DNA from: Halichoerus grypus
Lineage: Eukaryota; Chordata; Mammalia; Carnivora; Phocidae
Assembly: GCF_964656455.1 (NCBI RefSeq)
Contig: NC_135721.1
Coordinates: forward strand, 53,265,530 to 53,329,529
Reading direction: 5' to 3'
DNA length: 64,000 bases
Below are positions 34,852 through 45,902 of the stretch, piece after piece. Every line of letters starts with the position of its first letter. Positions within the stretch are counted from its first letter, which is position 1. The position numbers were made by a program, and so were the translations under genes. Under the pieces are notes generated by a model. It was not told the origin of the DNA. It saw only the letters and a list, made by a program, of their open reading frames with translations, and searched no databases.

Positions 34852-35589
34852 TAAATATTAAGATAATCAGTGTTATGACCCTATATTTTATTTTTTTGCA
34901 AGTAGTTCTCCAGACCTTCATAGTGGAGTCCAACTTCAGTTTCAAAGACTATATGTTAGGACTTTTTTCAATGAGTAATTTTCTTCTGTTTACTCATTCT
35001 TTATTTTGATAGTGGGTCTTATAGATCCATACCTATTAATCAACTGGAAGAGTAAATGTAATACCATAGACACATGAAGGGTCAGTTTGCCAGCTGGCAT
35101 CAACTGTGAAAGGTGGAGTGTGTGTCATAAATTGCTCTGCATGATGATATAGCCATTGTTATTTGCAGAAAACTTTTTATTTTTGTTAGGTCAAGAAGCC
35201 TGTAATTCTTCAAGTGATCCCTGAACCTTATTTAATGCAGCCAACCACAAAAGAAGCTGGGTTGAACTTTGGTGTCTGCGAGTTAGAAAGTAATAACTTT
35301 CTCATCTCTTCTGTAAGTGACTTATGCCATGTGACGAATGCAGACCCTTCCCTCACAAGGGTTTCTTGATATTATACACTTGTAGCAAATAAGGTTAGAA
35401 CCTTTAAAATATAGCATTTAGTAATGTGCTGGAAATAGCTTCTTCTTGATTCCTTTAAAGGTCACCGCATTTGCTTTCCAGGCGTCATTTTAGCTCTAGC
35501 CTCTACAGAGTGGAACTGAGAACATGCTTGCCTTTGCGCCTTCAATTTTCCCAAGCTTAAGAGTAAAATGGCAAGATCTTTCACATAAA
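33316..35589. other. mostly unique sequence
   Basis: A poly-A run is at about 33670-33686 and a tetranucleotide array near 34.8 kb (listed separately). The stretch around 34440-34680 has an LTR-like feel but I cannot assign it. The 93-codon reverse frame at 33296-33577 shows no recognisable domain. Confidence 0.35.
34807..34851. repeat. (CTAT)n tetranucleotide microsatellite
   Basis: About 10 uninterrupted tatc/ctat units following 'agacagatctatcat'. Of the type normally used as a polymorphic STR. Confidence 0.98.
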
Positions 35590-35594
35590 GTGGA

Positions 35595-35638
35595 GTGTGC
35601 GTGTGTGTTTCTGTGTGCGTGTGTGTGTTCTTGTGAGT
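35595..35638. repeat. imperfect (GT)n tract
   Basis: An interrupted gt/gc alternating purine-pyrimidine run with cg and tt interruptions. Confidence 0.9.
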
Positions 35639-36289
35639 TTAGATGTATAAATGCATTACCAAGAGAATCTTAATGTTGGTTATATACACGCATACTGTTT
35701 TTTCAGTTGGAGGTAAGTTGGAGGTAAGGTGATCTTGTATTATCCTCAGTTCGGAAGCCAAGCTTGTGGGATGAAATTGGGGCAACAACTACTAAAGGAA
35801 AGCAAACTCTGGGAAAAGCAGTCAATTATTTGTGCTTTTCCTGAGCACTGCATGGACCATGCTTCACCAAACCTAAGTATATTAACAAGACCCTAGCCAG
35901 ATAAATTAGCATCAGCCCACAAACTTTGCTGCTGTTCCACTGAAAAAAGTGAATTTATTAAGCCATTGATATAAAGCAAGAAAAAATAGTCAATCGCAGC
36001 ATTGCTATCAAAATTAGATTGGAACTGCAGATTGAAACAAGAGACTATTTCACACCAACTGATACAAATCAAGTCCAGACTGGCAAAAAGTCTTACAAGA
36101 TAAGGCATATTTCACAAGCATCATCATTGTCATTTGTTAGCACTGCCAGTATCCTTACATTCTTCACATCTCCATCATTAGCATCATTGTTAACATCATC
36201 ATCTTCCTGTTTGTAGTCAGCAGTTGTGTTTCTTTGTTGAAGTACACTAAAGATTAAAAATTGTCCATATCTGCTAATCATCCATGGTC

Positions 36290-36625
36290 TATGTTTACCA
36301 TGCCCTAGCTAATTCTGATCCTCTCCCTGCCCACTAAAATCTCTACCTAGAACTCCAAGCTGGTCTAAATTCTCTTTCTTCTTCCAGGACCTCCCTTCTT
36401 CTGAATTCCCCATAGCAGTCATTATCGGGCTATTACTAATTTTTCATTTAAAATTATGTTTTGGTTATTAGCGATCTTTTCAAATGTGCATATTTTGTTG
36501 GTTCAACTAGAATATAAAGGTCTTTGTACATTGGTGTAAACACCATATTATTTAGATTAGTGCCTTATATGTAGTATTATGTAATATTTAATAAATATTC
36601 AAAAAATATTTATCGGTCGATTGCA
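36290..36625 (+). repeat. L2 3' end (weak)
   Basis: The right end has 'caactagaatataaaggtctttg', 'agtgccttatatgtagt' and 'aatatttaataaatattcaaaa', matching the order of the L2 3' terminus. The left half is only vaguely similar. Confidence 0.45.
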
Positions 36626-37849
36626 ATTGTACAGAGAAGTTGGGGAATTTGTTCATAGTCAAAATATTCCTATAAATGGTGTTAATTTATCCAGAGGAGT
36701 TTGTTTGTGGAGATGACACTGTATGTACTTATGGTGGAAAATATCATGAGTGGGAAGTCAGGGAAGTTGGAATTTGTATGAAGTGGAGATCTCTCAGAAG
36801 AAAGAGCACTTGGCTTATTTTTTAAAATGTTCTCTGCATGGGATCTATAGATTTGGCAAAGTCTGTTGAGAGGGTTGGAGAAAATGCTATGGGGATGTAA
36901 ACATGAAATCAGAAGATTAAGCCAGCAGCACAAAAAGTGAGTGAGATAAGTGTGGGACAACTGACTGGTGAAACAGCACTGAAAATCAGCGTCACCTGAT
37001 TCAGCACACCATTGCCTGAAATTTGACAGCATGGTGTTGGTTGAAAGTTTAACTTCTGTGGATTCAGCCCAGATGGCTGTATAGAACTCCTAGAATCAGA
37101 CAATATCTACCCAACATCTGCATTTTGTAATATATTTTGATTTACATCAAATTTTGTTCCGGGGATGTTTCTTTCAAAGTCATTTGTAGTTGACTTTGCT
37201 GCCAGGGAGCTAGTCAAATATGACAAAGACGGGAAAGATGAGGGTATTAGAAGGCAGGCAGGGAAGAAAACAGACACCTTGGAGGGAGAACCACGTTTTT
37301 AGCCTGCTTTGTTCATGTGGGACTTTCAGGAGTGTGGAATGATGTAGGTTGATCAATGAAACACCCAGAAATGTGTTTACATCCTTACAAATGAGCGGAC
37401 AGTATCTGTGCTTCCAGCCCCACATTCATTCGGTTTCTTTTCCTTTTGACTTGGAAATGTTAGCTTGTGTGAGATTCAAAATAACATCCTGCAAATGTGA
37501 ACTCCCTCCGTTTGGGTTATTTATTTGGTGTAAGTGAAAAATGGCACTTTACTGCAGCTTGGAATTTCCCAGGCACCTTTGAATACATATATCCAAGACG
37601 TTCGAAGATATATGAATATATATCCTTGACTGATGGTTCAAAATGCCATCCACACCTGAATCTGATGAAGCTTTTAGCTCCAGCTACCCATTTACAGGAG
37701 CGAAGAGAGGAAAGTGTTAAACTGTACCATAGGGAGGCAATCAGCTACATACAGATTGTGGAAAAATCTTTAGGGGATATTACCTGATTTTTTGACAAAC
37801 ATATTACATGAAAGACAAAAGAGAAATGATATGGGGCCCATAGATCAAA
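36626..37849. other. no recognised feature
   Basis: Unique-looking. Frames at 36682-37032 (reverse) and 37497-37787 (forward) have no recognisable domain and no supporting context. Confidence 0.35.
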
Positions 37850-38263
37850 GGATATTAAATATTTACAAATGAATTGCAATATGTGGACTTCATTTGCCTC
37901 CTAATGCAGACATATAAATTTTAAAATTATGATGATTACAAGACAATTGTAGATGTGAACATTGACTAGATATTTGACAATTATTTAGAAAATATTGCTA
38001 ATTTTAAGAGCTGTGATAATGGTATTATGATTTCTTAAAGATTCATTATCTTTTGGAGGTACATGTGTTACTTACTGAAATTTTTGCAGATGAAATGATT
38101 TGATGTATAAGTTGCTTCAAAATAACATGGGAAGGGAGAGTAGCTGAAACCAGGAATGGCCATGAGTTTATCGTTGAAGCTGGGTGATGGGTATGCAGTA
38201 ATTCATTGTACTATTCTGTGCTTGAAATTCTCTACAATAAGAACTTTTTTTTTTTTAATGCCA
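37850..38263 (+). repeat. ancient L1 3' UTR (L1M class)
   Basis: The order 'gctgtgataatggtattatg', 'tatcttttggaggtacatg', 'gatgaaatgatttgatgta', 'tgcttcaaaataacatgggaag', 'gttgaagctgggtgatggg', 'attgtactattctg' and 'tgaaattctctacaataa' is a classical old L1 3' end, followed by an A/T-rich tail. Confidence 0.75.
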
Positions 38264-39411
38264 TCAATTTACATTGAGCATTTTCTTTGATTCTTGGAGC
38301 TTTCTCAGTACTTCGTCAAGTGACGGGTTAGATAATCCCTAAAAGAATGGGATATAGATATTGTTGCCCTTTGGGTAGAAGGTTGTGTAAATGCTAAGGA
38401 GGGGGAAGCATCCTTAACAAAATGTTTTTTAATTTTTAAATTTGTACTGTACTAATGGATTCCTCCCCTGTCCCTTCAGTTTCTAAACTGGGATTGGAAG
38501 GGGGAAAAAAAGAACCTGATCAGGAGGAAGTTGCTGTTTCTATCAGGCAGTCCTTTTGGCATTTTTAAAAAGGCAAATTCCTGATGAAAAGGACACTTAT
38601 TCGCTGACCAGTCCCAGCATTTAGACTCAGACTTAATTCTTCTGGATTCCATGTGATTTCCAAACAATAAATATGCTTTAGAGAGACTAAGGACATTGGG
38701 AATCCAAACCAAACAGCTATAGCTATGGTTTCTCTACCCTTCATTTTCTGGAGCCCACAGAAAGATGGAGTGAACAGTTCTCTTTGCTTTTATTTCCCTC
38801 TCGGTGAGATCTGTAATGGACATCTGTCCTAAAAGTAACTTTTGTTGATGTATTCTCTTCTCTCCTCCATCCTACCAATGGACTGAGTAAACTGACCTCA
38901 CTCCCTGCTCTAGGGTTGGGCTCAGATTGGCTTATCCCACTCAATACATTCTGTTCCGTTGGTTTGGGCTGTTGGTTCTGGGGAGGATATATTCCCCCAT
39001 GTGAGTTCACCCAGTGTATTTCTCAGCACTGTTGTAATACAGGGGCAGAAGGAATCTCTCCTACTGGACTTGAACGAGACAATTGTATCCCTGATTTTGT
39101 TGTTAAGCAGTTATCCTGCTACCACAGGAGAGTTGATAAAAGGGAGCTCATATTGAGGATTGCTGAGCCAGAAATATGGAAAGAAATTTGGTCTTTGGAA
39201 ATATGACTGTTATGCTAGATCAATTAACAATGAAGATGTCTTTCCTTGAGGTTATATTTGTTCTGAGGGTCAGTCAGTCTTGATTATTTAATCCAAATGC
39301 ATTGTGTTTTATCTTATTTGTAACTAAGAGCATCTTAGTACAAATGGAACATTCTTACCTATTGACATAGAAATAATGGAGATAAAATATTTTGATTAAG
39401 AACCCAGGGGT
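38264..39411. other. no recognised feature
   Basis: Unique-looking sequence. The overlapping frames at 38741-39206 on both strands carry no recognisable domain. Confidence 0.35.
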
Positions 39412-39897
39412 AAGAATATACTGCTCAATCTCAGGAAACAAACTGAGGGTTGCTGGAGTGGTGGGGGGTGGGAGGGTTTGGGTCGCTGGTTGATAGACAT
39501 TGGGGAGGGTATGTGCTATGGTGAGCGCTGTGAATTGTGCAAGACTGTTGAATCACAGATCTGTACCTCTGAAACAAATAATACATTATATGTTAAAAAA
39601 AAAAAGATAGCAGGAGGGGAAGAATGAAGCGGGGGAAATCGGAGGGGGAGATGAAGCATGAGAGACGATGGACTCTGAAAAACAAACTGAGGGTTCTAGA
39701 GGGGAGAGGGGTGGGAGGATGGGTTACTCTGGTGATGGGTATTAGGGAGGGTACATTCTGCATGGAGCACTGGGTGTTATACGCAAACAATGAATCATGG
39801 AACACTACATCAAGAACTAATGATGTAATGTATGGTGATTAACATAACATAATAAAAAAAAGAAAAAAGATTAAAAGAAAAAAGAATATACTGCTCA
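39412..39897 (+). mobile_element. L1 3' end with dimeric 3' UTR, perfect target duplication
   Basis: A 454-bp sense L1 3' end (39428-39881) between perfect 16-bp duplications aagaatatactgctca (39412-39427, 39882-39897). The sequence consists only of 3' UTR: unit one (about 39430-39590) and unit two (about 39660-39855), each with 'aacaaactgagggtt' near its start, separated by an A-rich linker at 39594-39620. Young insertion by its duplication. The reading frames here are UTR artefacts. Confidence 0.96.
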
Positions 39898-40264
39898 CTT
39901 TGCCTCTTGAATTGGTCTTGAAATGGCCACATATCAGATATATTAAGACAATATTAGTTGGGGACATCAAATAAACATGTCATGTGATTAGACAAACCTA
40001 AAGGTATAATTTTGCTGAGTCTAATCCTGTCTGGTGGACCTAGAAAATTCTGAAGAGTACCAAGTGAAAAGGTAGAGGTAATACATCAAGATCTGCAGAG
40101 TAACCTGTGTGATATCACTAGATGTTGGGGGCTAGGAGAGAAGAAAAACTGAGTTTAAGTTCTTACCATTTCTGTTCCATCTTTGGAAAAACCCATGTCA
40201 ACTGTATAGATCAGCATGCATGCCCCAAATGGCACTAGATTGCTTCATGGAGATGAACCACATT

Positions 40265-40750
40265 TGCTTTATTTACCTTTGTATTTATTAACTATATTGA
40301 TTGACTACCATATGTATGCTGGGCACTGGTTGCAATATTTTTTTTTTTTAAGATTTTTTTTTTTAGATATTTATTTGACAGAGAGAGACAGAGCACAAGC
40401 AGGGCGAGCATCAGGCAGAGGGAGAAGCAGGCTCTCCGAGGAGCAGGGAGCCCGATGTGGGGCTCAATCCCAGGACCTCAGGATCATGACCTGAGCTGAA
40501 GGCAGTCGCTTAACCAACTGAGCCACCCAGGTGCCCCTGGTTGAAATATTCTAGTGTGAGAAGATCAGACAGTAAGCAACTAGACAAGTAAATCTGTCAT
40601 CTCTCAGATAGCAATAAGTGCTCAGGAGAAAAAGAAAGTAGAATAAAGTAGTCTAGAAGTACCAAGGAGGAGGAATATAATATATAGTGTTCAAGAAGAT
40701 GACACTTGAACAGAAATCTGAAAGACATGAAGGATGCTTCCAGAACAAGT
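40265..40750 (-). repeat. L2 fragment split by a CanSINE
   Basis: Antisense L2: 'tgactaccatatgtatgctgggcactgg' on the left of the SINE. On the right, 'gatagcaataagtgctcagg', 'gaagatgacacttgaacagaa' and 'atctgaaagacatgaagg'. The pieces join across the SINE target duplication. Confidence 0.65.
40326..40550 (-). mobile_element. CanSINE inserted in L2
   Basis: Antisense CanSINE, body 40340-40536, head ending 'gagccacccaggtgcccc'. The target duplication ctggttgcaatatt (40326-40339) and ctggttgaaatatt (40537-40550) has one mismatch. The T-run at the left is interrupted ('aagattttttttttttagat'). Confidence 0.95.
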
Positions 40751-40867
40751 TAAATTTGGGTATCAACCATTTTTACATACTTTTTAGTTTGGAAAGGGAA
40801 TTCAGTGCAAATTTATAATTGCTTATAAAACCGGCCAAACAAAACAAAAGTGGGCAAAGAAAAAGCC

Positions 40868-40880
40868 AAAATCTCCTCCC

Positions 40881-40915
<35 letters not shown>

Positions 40916-41102
40916 TTGAAAGAGAGGGGAGGGAGGGGCAAAGGGAGAGGGAGAGAGAGAATCTTAAGCAGGCTCCACGCCCGGCGCAGAGCCAGATGTG
41001 GGGCTTGATCTCACAACCCCAAGATCATGACCTGAACCAAAATCAAGAGTTGGATGCTTAATCCACTGAGCCACCCAGGCACCCCCCAAAATCCCCTCCC
41101 TT
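40868..41102 (-). mobile_element. CanSINE, divergent subfamily
   Basis: An antisense tRNA-derived SINE, body 40883-41087. The tail is a pure (attt)n array of about 9 units. The head has 'cttgatctcacaaccccaag' and 'aaaatcaagagttggatgc', distinct from the other copies, so it is a different, probably older subfamily. The target duplication is aaaatctcctccctt (40868-40882) and aaaatcccctccctt (41088-41102), one mismatch. Confidence 0.94.
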
Positions 41103-41114
41103 TTATAATTCTTT

Positions 41115-41346
41115 TGCATTCTCCCCATTTTTTTTTTTTTTTAAAGATTTTATTTATTTATTTGACAGAGACACAGCGAGAGAGGGAACACAAGCAGGGG
41201 GAGTGGGAGAGGGAGAAGCAGGCTTCCCGCGGAGCAGGGAGCCCGATGCGGGGCTCGATCCCAGGACCCTGGGATCATGACCTGAGCTGAAGGCAGACGC
41301 TTAACCGACTGAGCCACCCAGGCGCCCCGTGCATTCTCCCCATTTT
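41115..41346 (-). mobile_element. CanSINE, young copy
   Basis: Antisense CanSINE, body 41132-41329, only 12 bases from the previous SINE's duplication. The 17-bp target duplication tgcattctccccatttt (41115-41131 and 41330-41346) is perfect, and the head ('ggctcgatcccaggaccctg', 'gagccacccaggcgcccc') is close to consensus. Among the youngest insertions here. Confidence 0.97.
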
Positions 41347-42014
41347 AAACACTTGCCCACCACCCTGTCCATGGATACAGAAGTTAAAATTTGTTAGGTA
41401 GTCAACTCTACTTTTTTTCTAAGCTTATACAAATTATACTCCCTGAAATACACATGGAATATGTATGTTTGTTTATAATTATTTCTATTTCTTATAAAAT
41501 TGGGATTTTATTATGGACTATTCTCTGCAATTTGCTCTAGTTATGTAACAATATTTTGTTCACCATGACAATATCCATTAACAGACATCTAACACAGTCC
41601 TCTCTGTCTTGCCTTTTGGTTGCTCCTCTTTTTCTTATATTTCTCATACTGGATAATGGAAAAGAATAAAACCTGTGATGTAACTGGGTTCTCCTAAAAT
41701 TTTCTCATACAATATATTCCAGATGATGGAAGTCAGTGGAAACAAGAAATTATTTCATATAAACACTTTTGGTGCTAAATTGCAATTTTATATCTGTCTA
41801 TCATAGGTTTGTACAGGCCTCTTAAGTAATTTTGTCTAGAAATTTGGGACAAAATCACAAAAAGGTAAATATTAGAAAGAAATTTTAAAATTGAAAGGTA
41901 CTTAAAATATCACCTAATCTAATCTGGTTCTATTAATTTGATAAATATAATAGTAAGTGCCTAACATTCAGTAGGCACCATGAAAGAAAAAGTTGTCTAG
42001 GACATAATCTTAGT
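41347..42014. other. no recognised feature
   Basis: AT-rich unique-looking sequence. Confidence 0.4.
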
Positions 42015-42150
42015 CTTCGTCTTAACAGAGGGTCAAGCAAAGGCTCAAAGGGACTGGAAACATTTTCCAAGACACAATAGGGAAGTGACAGATGTAATTT
42101 GAACACAGACCATTTGGCTCTGAGTTCAGGGCTCTCTTCCATTGTATCTC
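42015..42150 (-). repeat. MIR fragment (weak)
   Basis: Antisense MIR-like order: 'aacagagggtcaagcaaagg', 'ttccaagacacaatagggaagtg', 'aatttgaacacagacc', 'ggctctgagttcagggctct'. Confidence 0.5.
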
Positions 42151-42799
42151 ATGGTCTACAACAGTTTCTAATAGTAAATAACTGAAAGGCCAGTCCTGAG
42201 TGCTCTCACTTGCAAAAAGTTTACCCATTAGAAGTCCATGCAGTGAAAGAAATACTAGTTAGACAGCTCTCATCCATCCAAGCTGGTAATTTACTCTGAA
42301 AAATTTTAGCGTAAAAATCTAATTTCAACCCATTTTCTCAGAGGGTAAATTTTATTCCATTTCCTTTTCTCAAAGCTCTGTCATTAGTATATTAGACTAA
42401 TGAGTGAATCAATTATTTAAAACTGGCAATATTTTTTACTATGTCTAATTAAATGTTTAATCAGAACATTCTGGTCTTTAATCCTCTGAAAACAGCATTT
42501 GCCAGAAGATTAATGAAATGGATATGTTAAACATTACTAACAAACCCTTTTACTCAGAGGGCTAAGGAGGGAGCTGGAGCCTTAAAGGTGAAGGTGAACA
42601 GGAAGTTGTCACAGAAGAGAGAGGAAATGGCAATAAATCTAATAGCAGCAGTTGAAGACCGTATTTCTGAACAGATTTTGACTGGGGAAGAGTAACTATA
42701 ACCTCAACTTGTGAAAAAATATAAAAGTTTGTTAAAATGCTAAAGAATGACTAACAAAATTGAGTTATATCTTGGTGTTGGATATGAAGTGTAGGTATC
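42151..42799. other. no recognised feature
   Basis: AT-rich, unique-looking sequence. Confidence 0.35.
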
Positions 42800-42986
42800 A
42801 TAATGTTATCAGTTGTCCTTAAATAAAACTATAAATTCAGTGCAGTCATGTCAAAAATCGCTGTGGCTTTTTTTGGTGGAATTTAATAAGCTACTTTTGA
42901 ATATTATGTGGAAGAGCAAAGCCCAAGGATAGTCAAGACATTTTTGGAGAAGAACAAGATGTGAAGTAGGGAGAGACAAATCTTAA

Positions 42987-43036
<50 letters not shown>

Positions 43037-44245
43037 ATGCCTTATAGTTTTGACGTAGGAATAGACAAATAGACCAAAGAAAGAGAACAGATTAGAAACA
43101 GATCCACTTATGTGGAACTTTGTGGGCACTATAAATAAATGCAGTAATTATAGATTATTCAGTAAATAGTGCTAGGACATCCACTTTCTCTTTGGAAAAA
43201 TGAAATCAGATACCTACCCGATATCATACACAGAAATCAACTTCAGGTAGATCAATGGCTGAAATGAGAATTACAAAAATAAATAATTCAGGAAACTGTT
43301 ATTTTGATTTTTTGGTAGGTACTTTTTTTTTAAGTAAAAGCAAAAAAAATGCACTAACTAAAACAAAATTTGATAAATTCAGCTGCATTAAAATGAAGAA
43401 ATGCACGTAAAAATCTCAGAGAGAGAGTGAGAAGACAAGGCCCAAACTTACAGAAGATATTTGCAACACATTAACTGTAAAAAAGATTAGCATGTAGATA
43501 ATACAGAGTTTTTCTACAAATCCATTAGAAAATTGCTAACAATTCTATAGAAAAATAAGCAAAAGATGTGAACAGGATTTCACAGAAAATGTGAATGGCC
43601 TGTAAACATACAAAACTATGTTTAATATCATTAATAATAATAGGAATATAAAATAAAACTTCAATAAAATATCATATTCCACATACTTGTGAAGCAAAAA
43701 ATTTTTAAACTATTGGCAATAGGAAGTGCCATCAAGAATGTGAAGCAATAGGAATTTCACATTCACTACTCATGAGAATATAAGTGGTACAACCACTTGG
43801 AAAAAAAAAAAAAACTGTTCAGCCATGGCCAGTGAAGTTGAATACATCCATACTCAATGAATCAAGAAATTAATTCCTAGGTATGGTCTCAGGAAGAATC
43901 TTGCACATGTACACCAGGAAACTCATACAAAAATGTTCATAATAGAAATGTTTTTAAGAGCCAAAACCTGGGGAAAATGGTTGAATAAATAACAATCCAT
44001 TCACACAATAAAATACTATGTAGCAGTGAAAACAGATGGACAATAGCTGTATACATCACATGATGAATCTTAAAAACCTAAAGCGCAGGACAAGAGTGAA
44101 GTCTAGAAGAATGCTTACAGTATGATAAAGTTTAAGAAGAATAAAATCTGAACAATTAATGGTTCAGGAATACGCTTAGATGGTAAAACCCTATAGAAAA
44201 GTGAAGAAATCACTAACATAAAATTGAGAACAGTGGTTCCCGCAG
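42800..44245 (+). repeat. ancient L1 (L1M class), ORF2 to 3' UTR
   Basis: A sense, heavily diverged L1: 'aactataaattcagtgcagtc', 'gtggaatttaataagc', 'attatgtggaagagcaaagc', then 'cagaagatatttgcaacaca', 'gatgtgaacaggatttcacag', 'aatataagtggtacaacc' and 'acaataaaatactatgtagc' in ORF2 order. All frames are broken. A (CA)n array lies at 42989-43034 and an A-run at about 43801-43814. Confidence 0.75.
42989..43034. repeat. (CA)23 microsatellite
   Basis: 46 bases of uninterrupted CA inside the old L1. Long and pure, so likely polymorphic. Confidence 0.98.
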
Positions 44246-44344
44246 CACATACTGTTTCAGAGTCATCAGTTCCATGAACCATGCTCACTCTTCAAATAGC
44301 TTCTCTGTCTTCTCACTCTTTTAGTGCTTTGGTTTCATAGATTT

Positions 44345-45275
44345 AAATCTCACCTATATTCTGAGAACTTCCAAATTTTATATGTGCATTGCAGCTCTCC
44401 CCTGAACCACAGACCCCTATGCCCAGCGGCCTTTCTGCTGTGTCCATCTGGGTGTCTGACAGGTATCTTATCTTAGCTTGTCCAAGCCTGAACCCCTGCT
44501 ACCTGCACTCTCCCAACCCTACCAAGTCCTGCTTCCTCAGCAGCCTGCCCCTCCTAGTGAACAACATTTTTACTTTTCCAGTTACTCAGGCAAAAGTAAA
44601 CAAACACCTTGGATTCTTTCTTGACTTCTTTATCTCCTTCCCCGAGTTCAGTCAATCAGCAAATCCTTTTGGTTCTACTTTCAAATTTTGTGCAGACTCT
44701 GACAACTCTCATGACTTCTACCAGTACTGTCCATGTCATCTTTCCTTGTGTCACCACCACTTTCCCCCATCCCCACCTCTCATATCCTCCCTTACATCAT
44801 TTTCCACATCACTCAAAGTGAAAGCTAAATTTTCTCAGAGCCTTGCGTGATCCACACAACCCCTTGCCTCCTGACCACATCTCCACCATCCTCTCCCTCC
44901 TTCATCTTGACCTCCTTGCTGTTGAATAAGTCAAGAGTGCCACTTTCCCAGGGTTTTTGCACTAGCTCTTCCCTCTACCTTTCCATGGATACCCACTTTG
45001 CTCACTTCCTCAGCCCTTTCAGCTTTTTGCTCAAATGCTTCAAGTATGGCCTTTCCTATCTAGCCCTTCAGTTCTCCTGTCTACCCTCTTATAGTTACCA
45101 CCATTTCACATACTATATATTTTACATAGTTGTTTATTCTGTCTTCCCCAACCAGAACCTAAACTGCAAGAAGGCAGGGATTTTTGTCTGCTTGATTCAC
45201 TGCTGTATCCCCTTGAACGCAGAACCCTGCCTGACACATAATACATGATCAGTGTAAATTTAATGACTGAAGAGG
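44345..45275 (+). repeat. L2 LINE, 3' ~0.9 kb
   Basis: Sense L2 in good order: 'ctgtgtccatctgggtgtctgac', 'ccttggattctttcttgactt', 'caatcagcaaatccttttgg', 'ggtttttgcactagctcttcc', 'gctttttgctcaaatgcttc', 'cataatacatgatcagtgtaaa'. The open frames at 44389-44850 and 44847-45248 lie within this decayed L2. The first is long (153 codons), but it matches the L2 order and not a separate gene. Confidence 0.85.
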
Positions 45276-45419
45276 AAAACATGGTGCTTTGAGGGAATTA
45301 AAAAAATCAAAACAAAACAAAAACCGTTTGAATGCAGCACATAATGGATGAGAGACCAGCCTGGAAAGGTACACTGGAACCAAATTAAGATGCATATTTT
45401 TGCCATATTAGCATGGATT

Positions 45420-45902
45420 AAGAATTATATAAGCTAAGCTTTGTGACAGCTGGTTCCTGAGAACATGGGGTCCTGCCGAGTGAAGATTTAAATTCCAAGG
45501 TTATGGCAAAACATCTGAAGTTCATTGCCAGGGCTGTGATGGTATAAGAAGGGAATATGGAAGGTGCATACAGGACCCTAAACAGCATCCACACCATGGA
45601 TGGGCTCACTGAGGACTTTGAGCAACCTTGGTACTCTAAAAAGCCTTGTCACAGACGACAAAAGGAAAGCCGTGAAACCTGCCGGCAGATCTACAACACG
45701 GAAATGGCTCGCAAGTTCAACTTCTTGATGTGTAAGAATCAGGCAGATCCGTGGCAGGGCTGCTGAGGCCTGTGGATAGTAGGCCCAGTATGAAAATCCC
45801 TATCCAGCTGTCTCCTTTCTTCCTCCAAAGCCATTTTCTCTTACCTTTATTATAAAAATGACCTGACTCTCCTACTCCTCTAAAAAAAGAATTATATAAG
45901 CT
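45420..45902 (+). pseudogene. MRPS21: processed pseudogene of MRPS21
   Basis: A retrocopy of the mRNA for mitochondrial ribosomal small-subunit protein S21 (bS21m). The coding copy runs from ATG 45503 to TGA 45766, 87 codons plus stop, the same length as I recall for the human protein. It begins MAKHLKFIARAVMV and ends [10 protein letters not shown], both close to the family. Codon 15 (45545-45547) is TAA where a glutamine is expected, so only a 14-residue peptide could be made from this start. The rest of the frame is open but has many substitutions at usually conserved basic residues. There are no introns. About 67 bases of 5' leader and 120 bases of 3' sequence are present and a short A-run precedes the right flank. 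A perfect 16-bp target duplication (aagaattatataagct at 45420-45435 and 45887-45902) shows L1-mediated insertion. The open frame 45557-45766 is the downstream remnant and is not a gene. Confidence 0.95.

Noticed and set aside
44235..44270. U6 snRNA-like 'gcagcacatact' motif
   Set aside because: Only 12 bases agree; the rest of U6 is absent and the site lies at the end of an old L1.
44389..45248. Two long plus-strand open frames (153 and 133 codons)
   Set aside because: The DNA follows the L2 LINE 3' consensus order; the frames are not collinear with an intact L2 domain and have no promoter or exon context.
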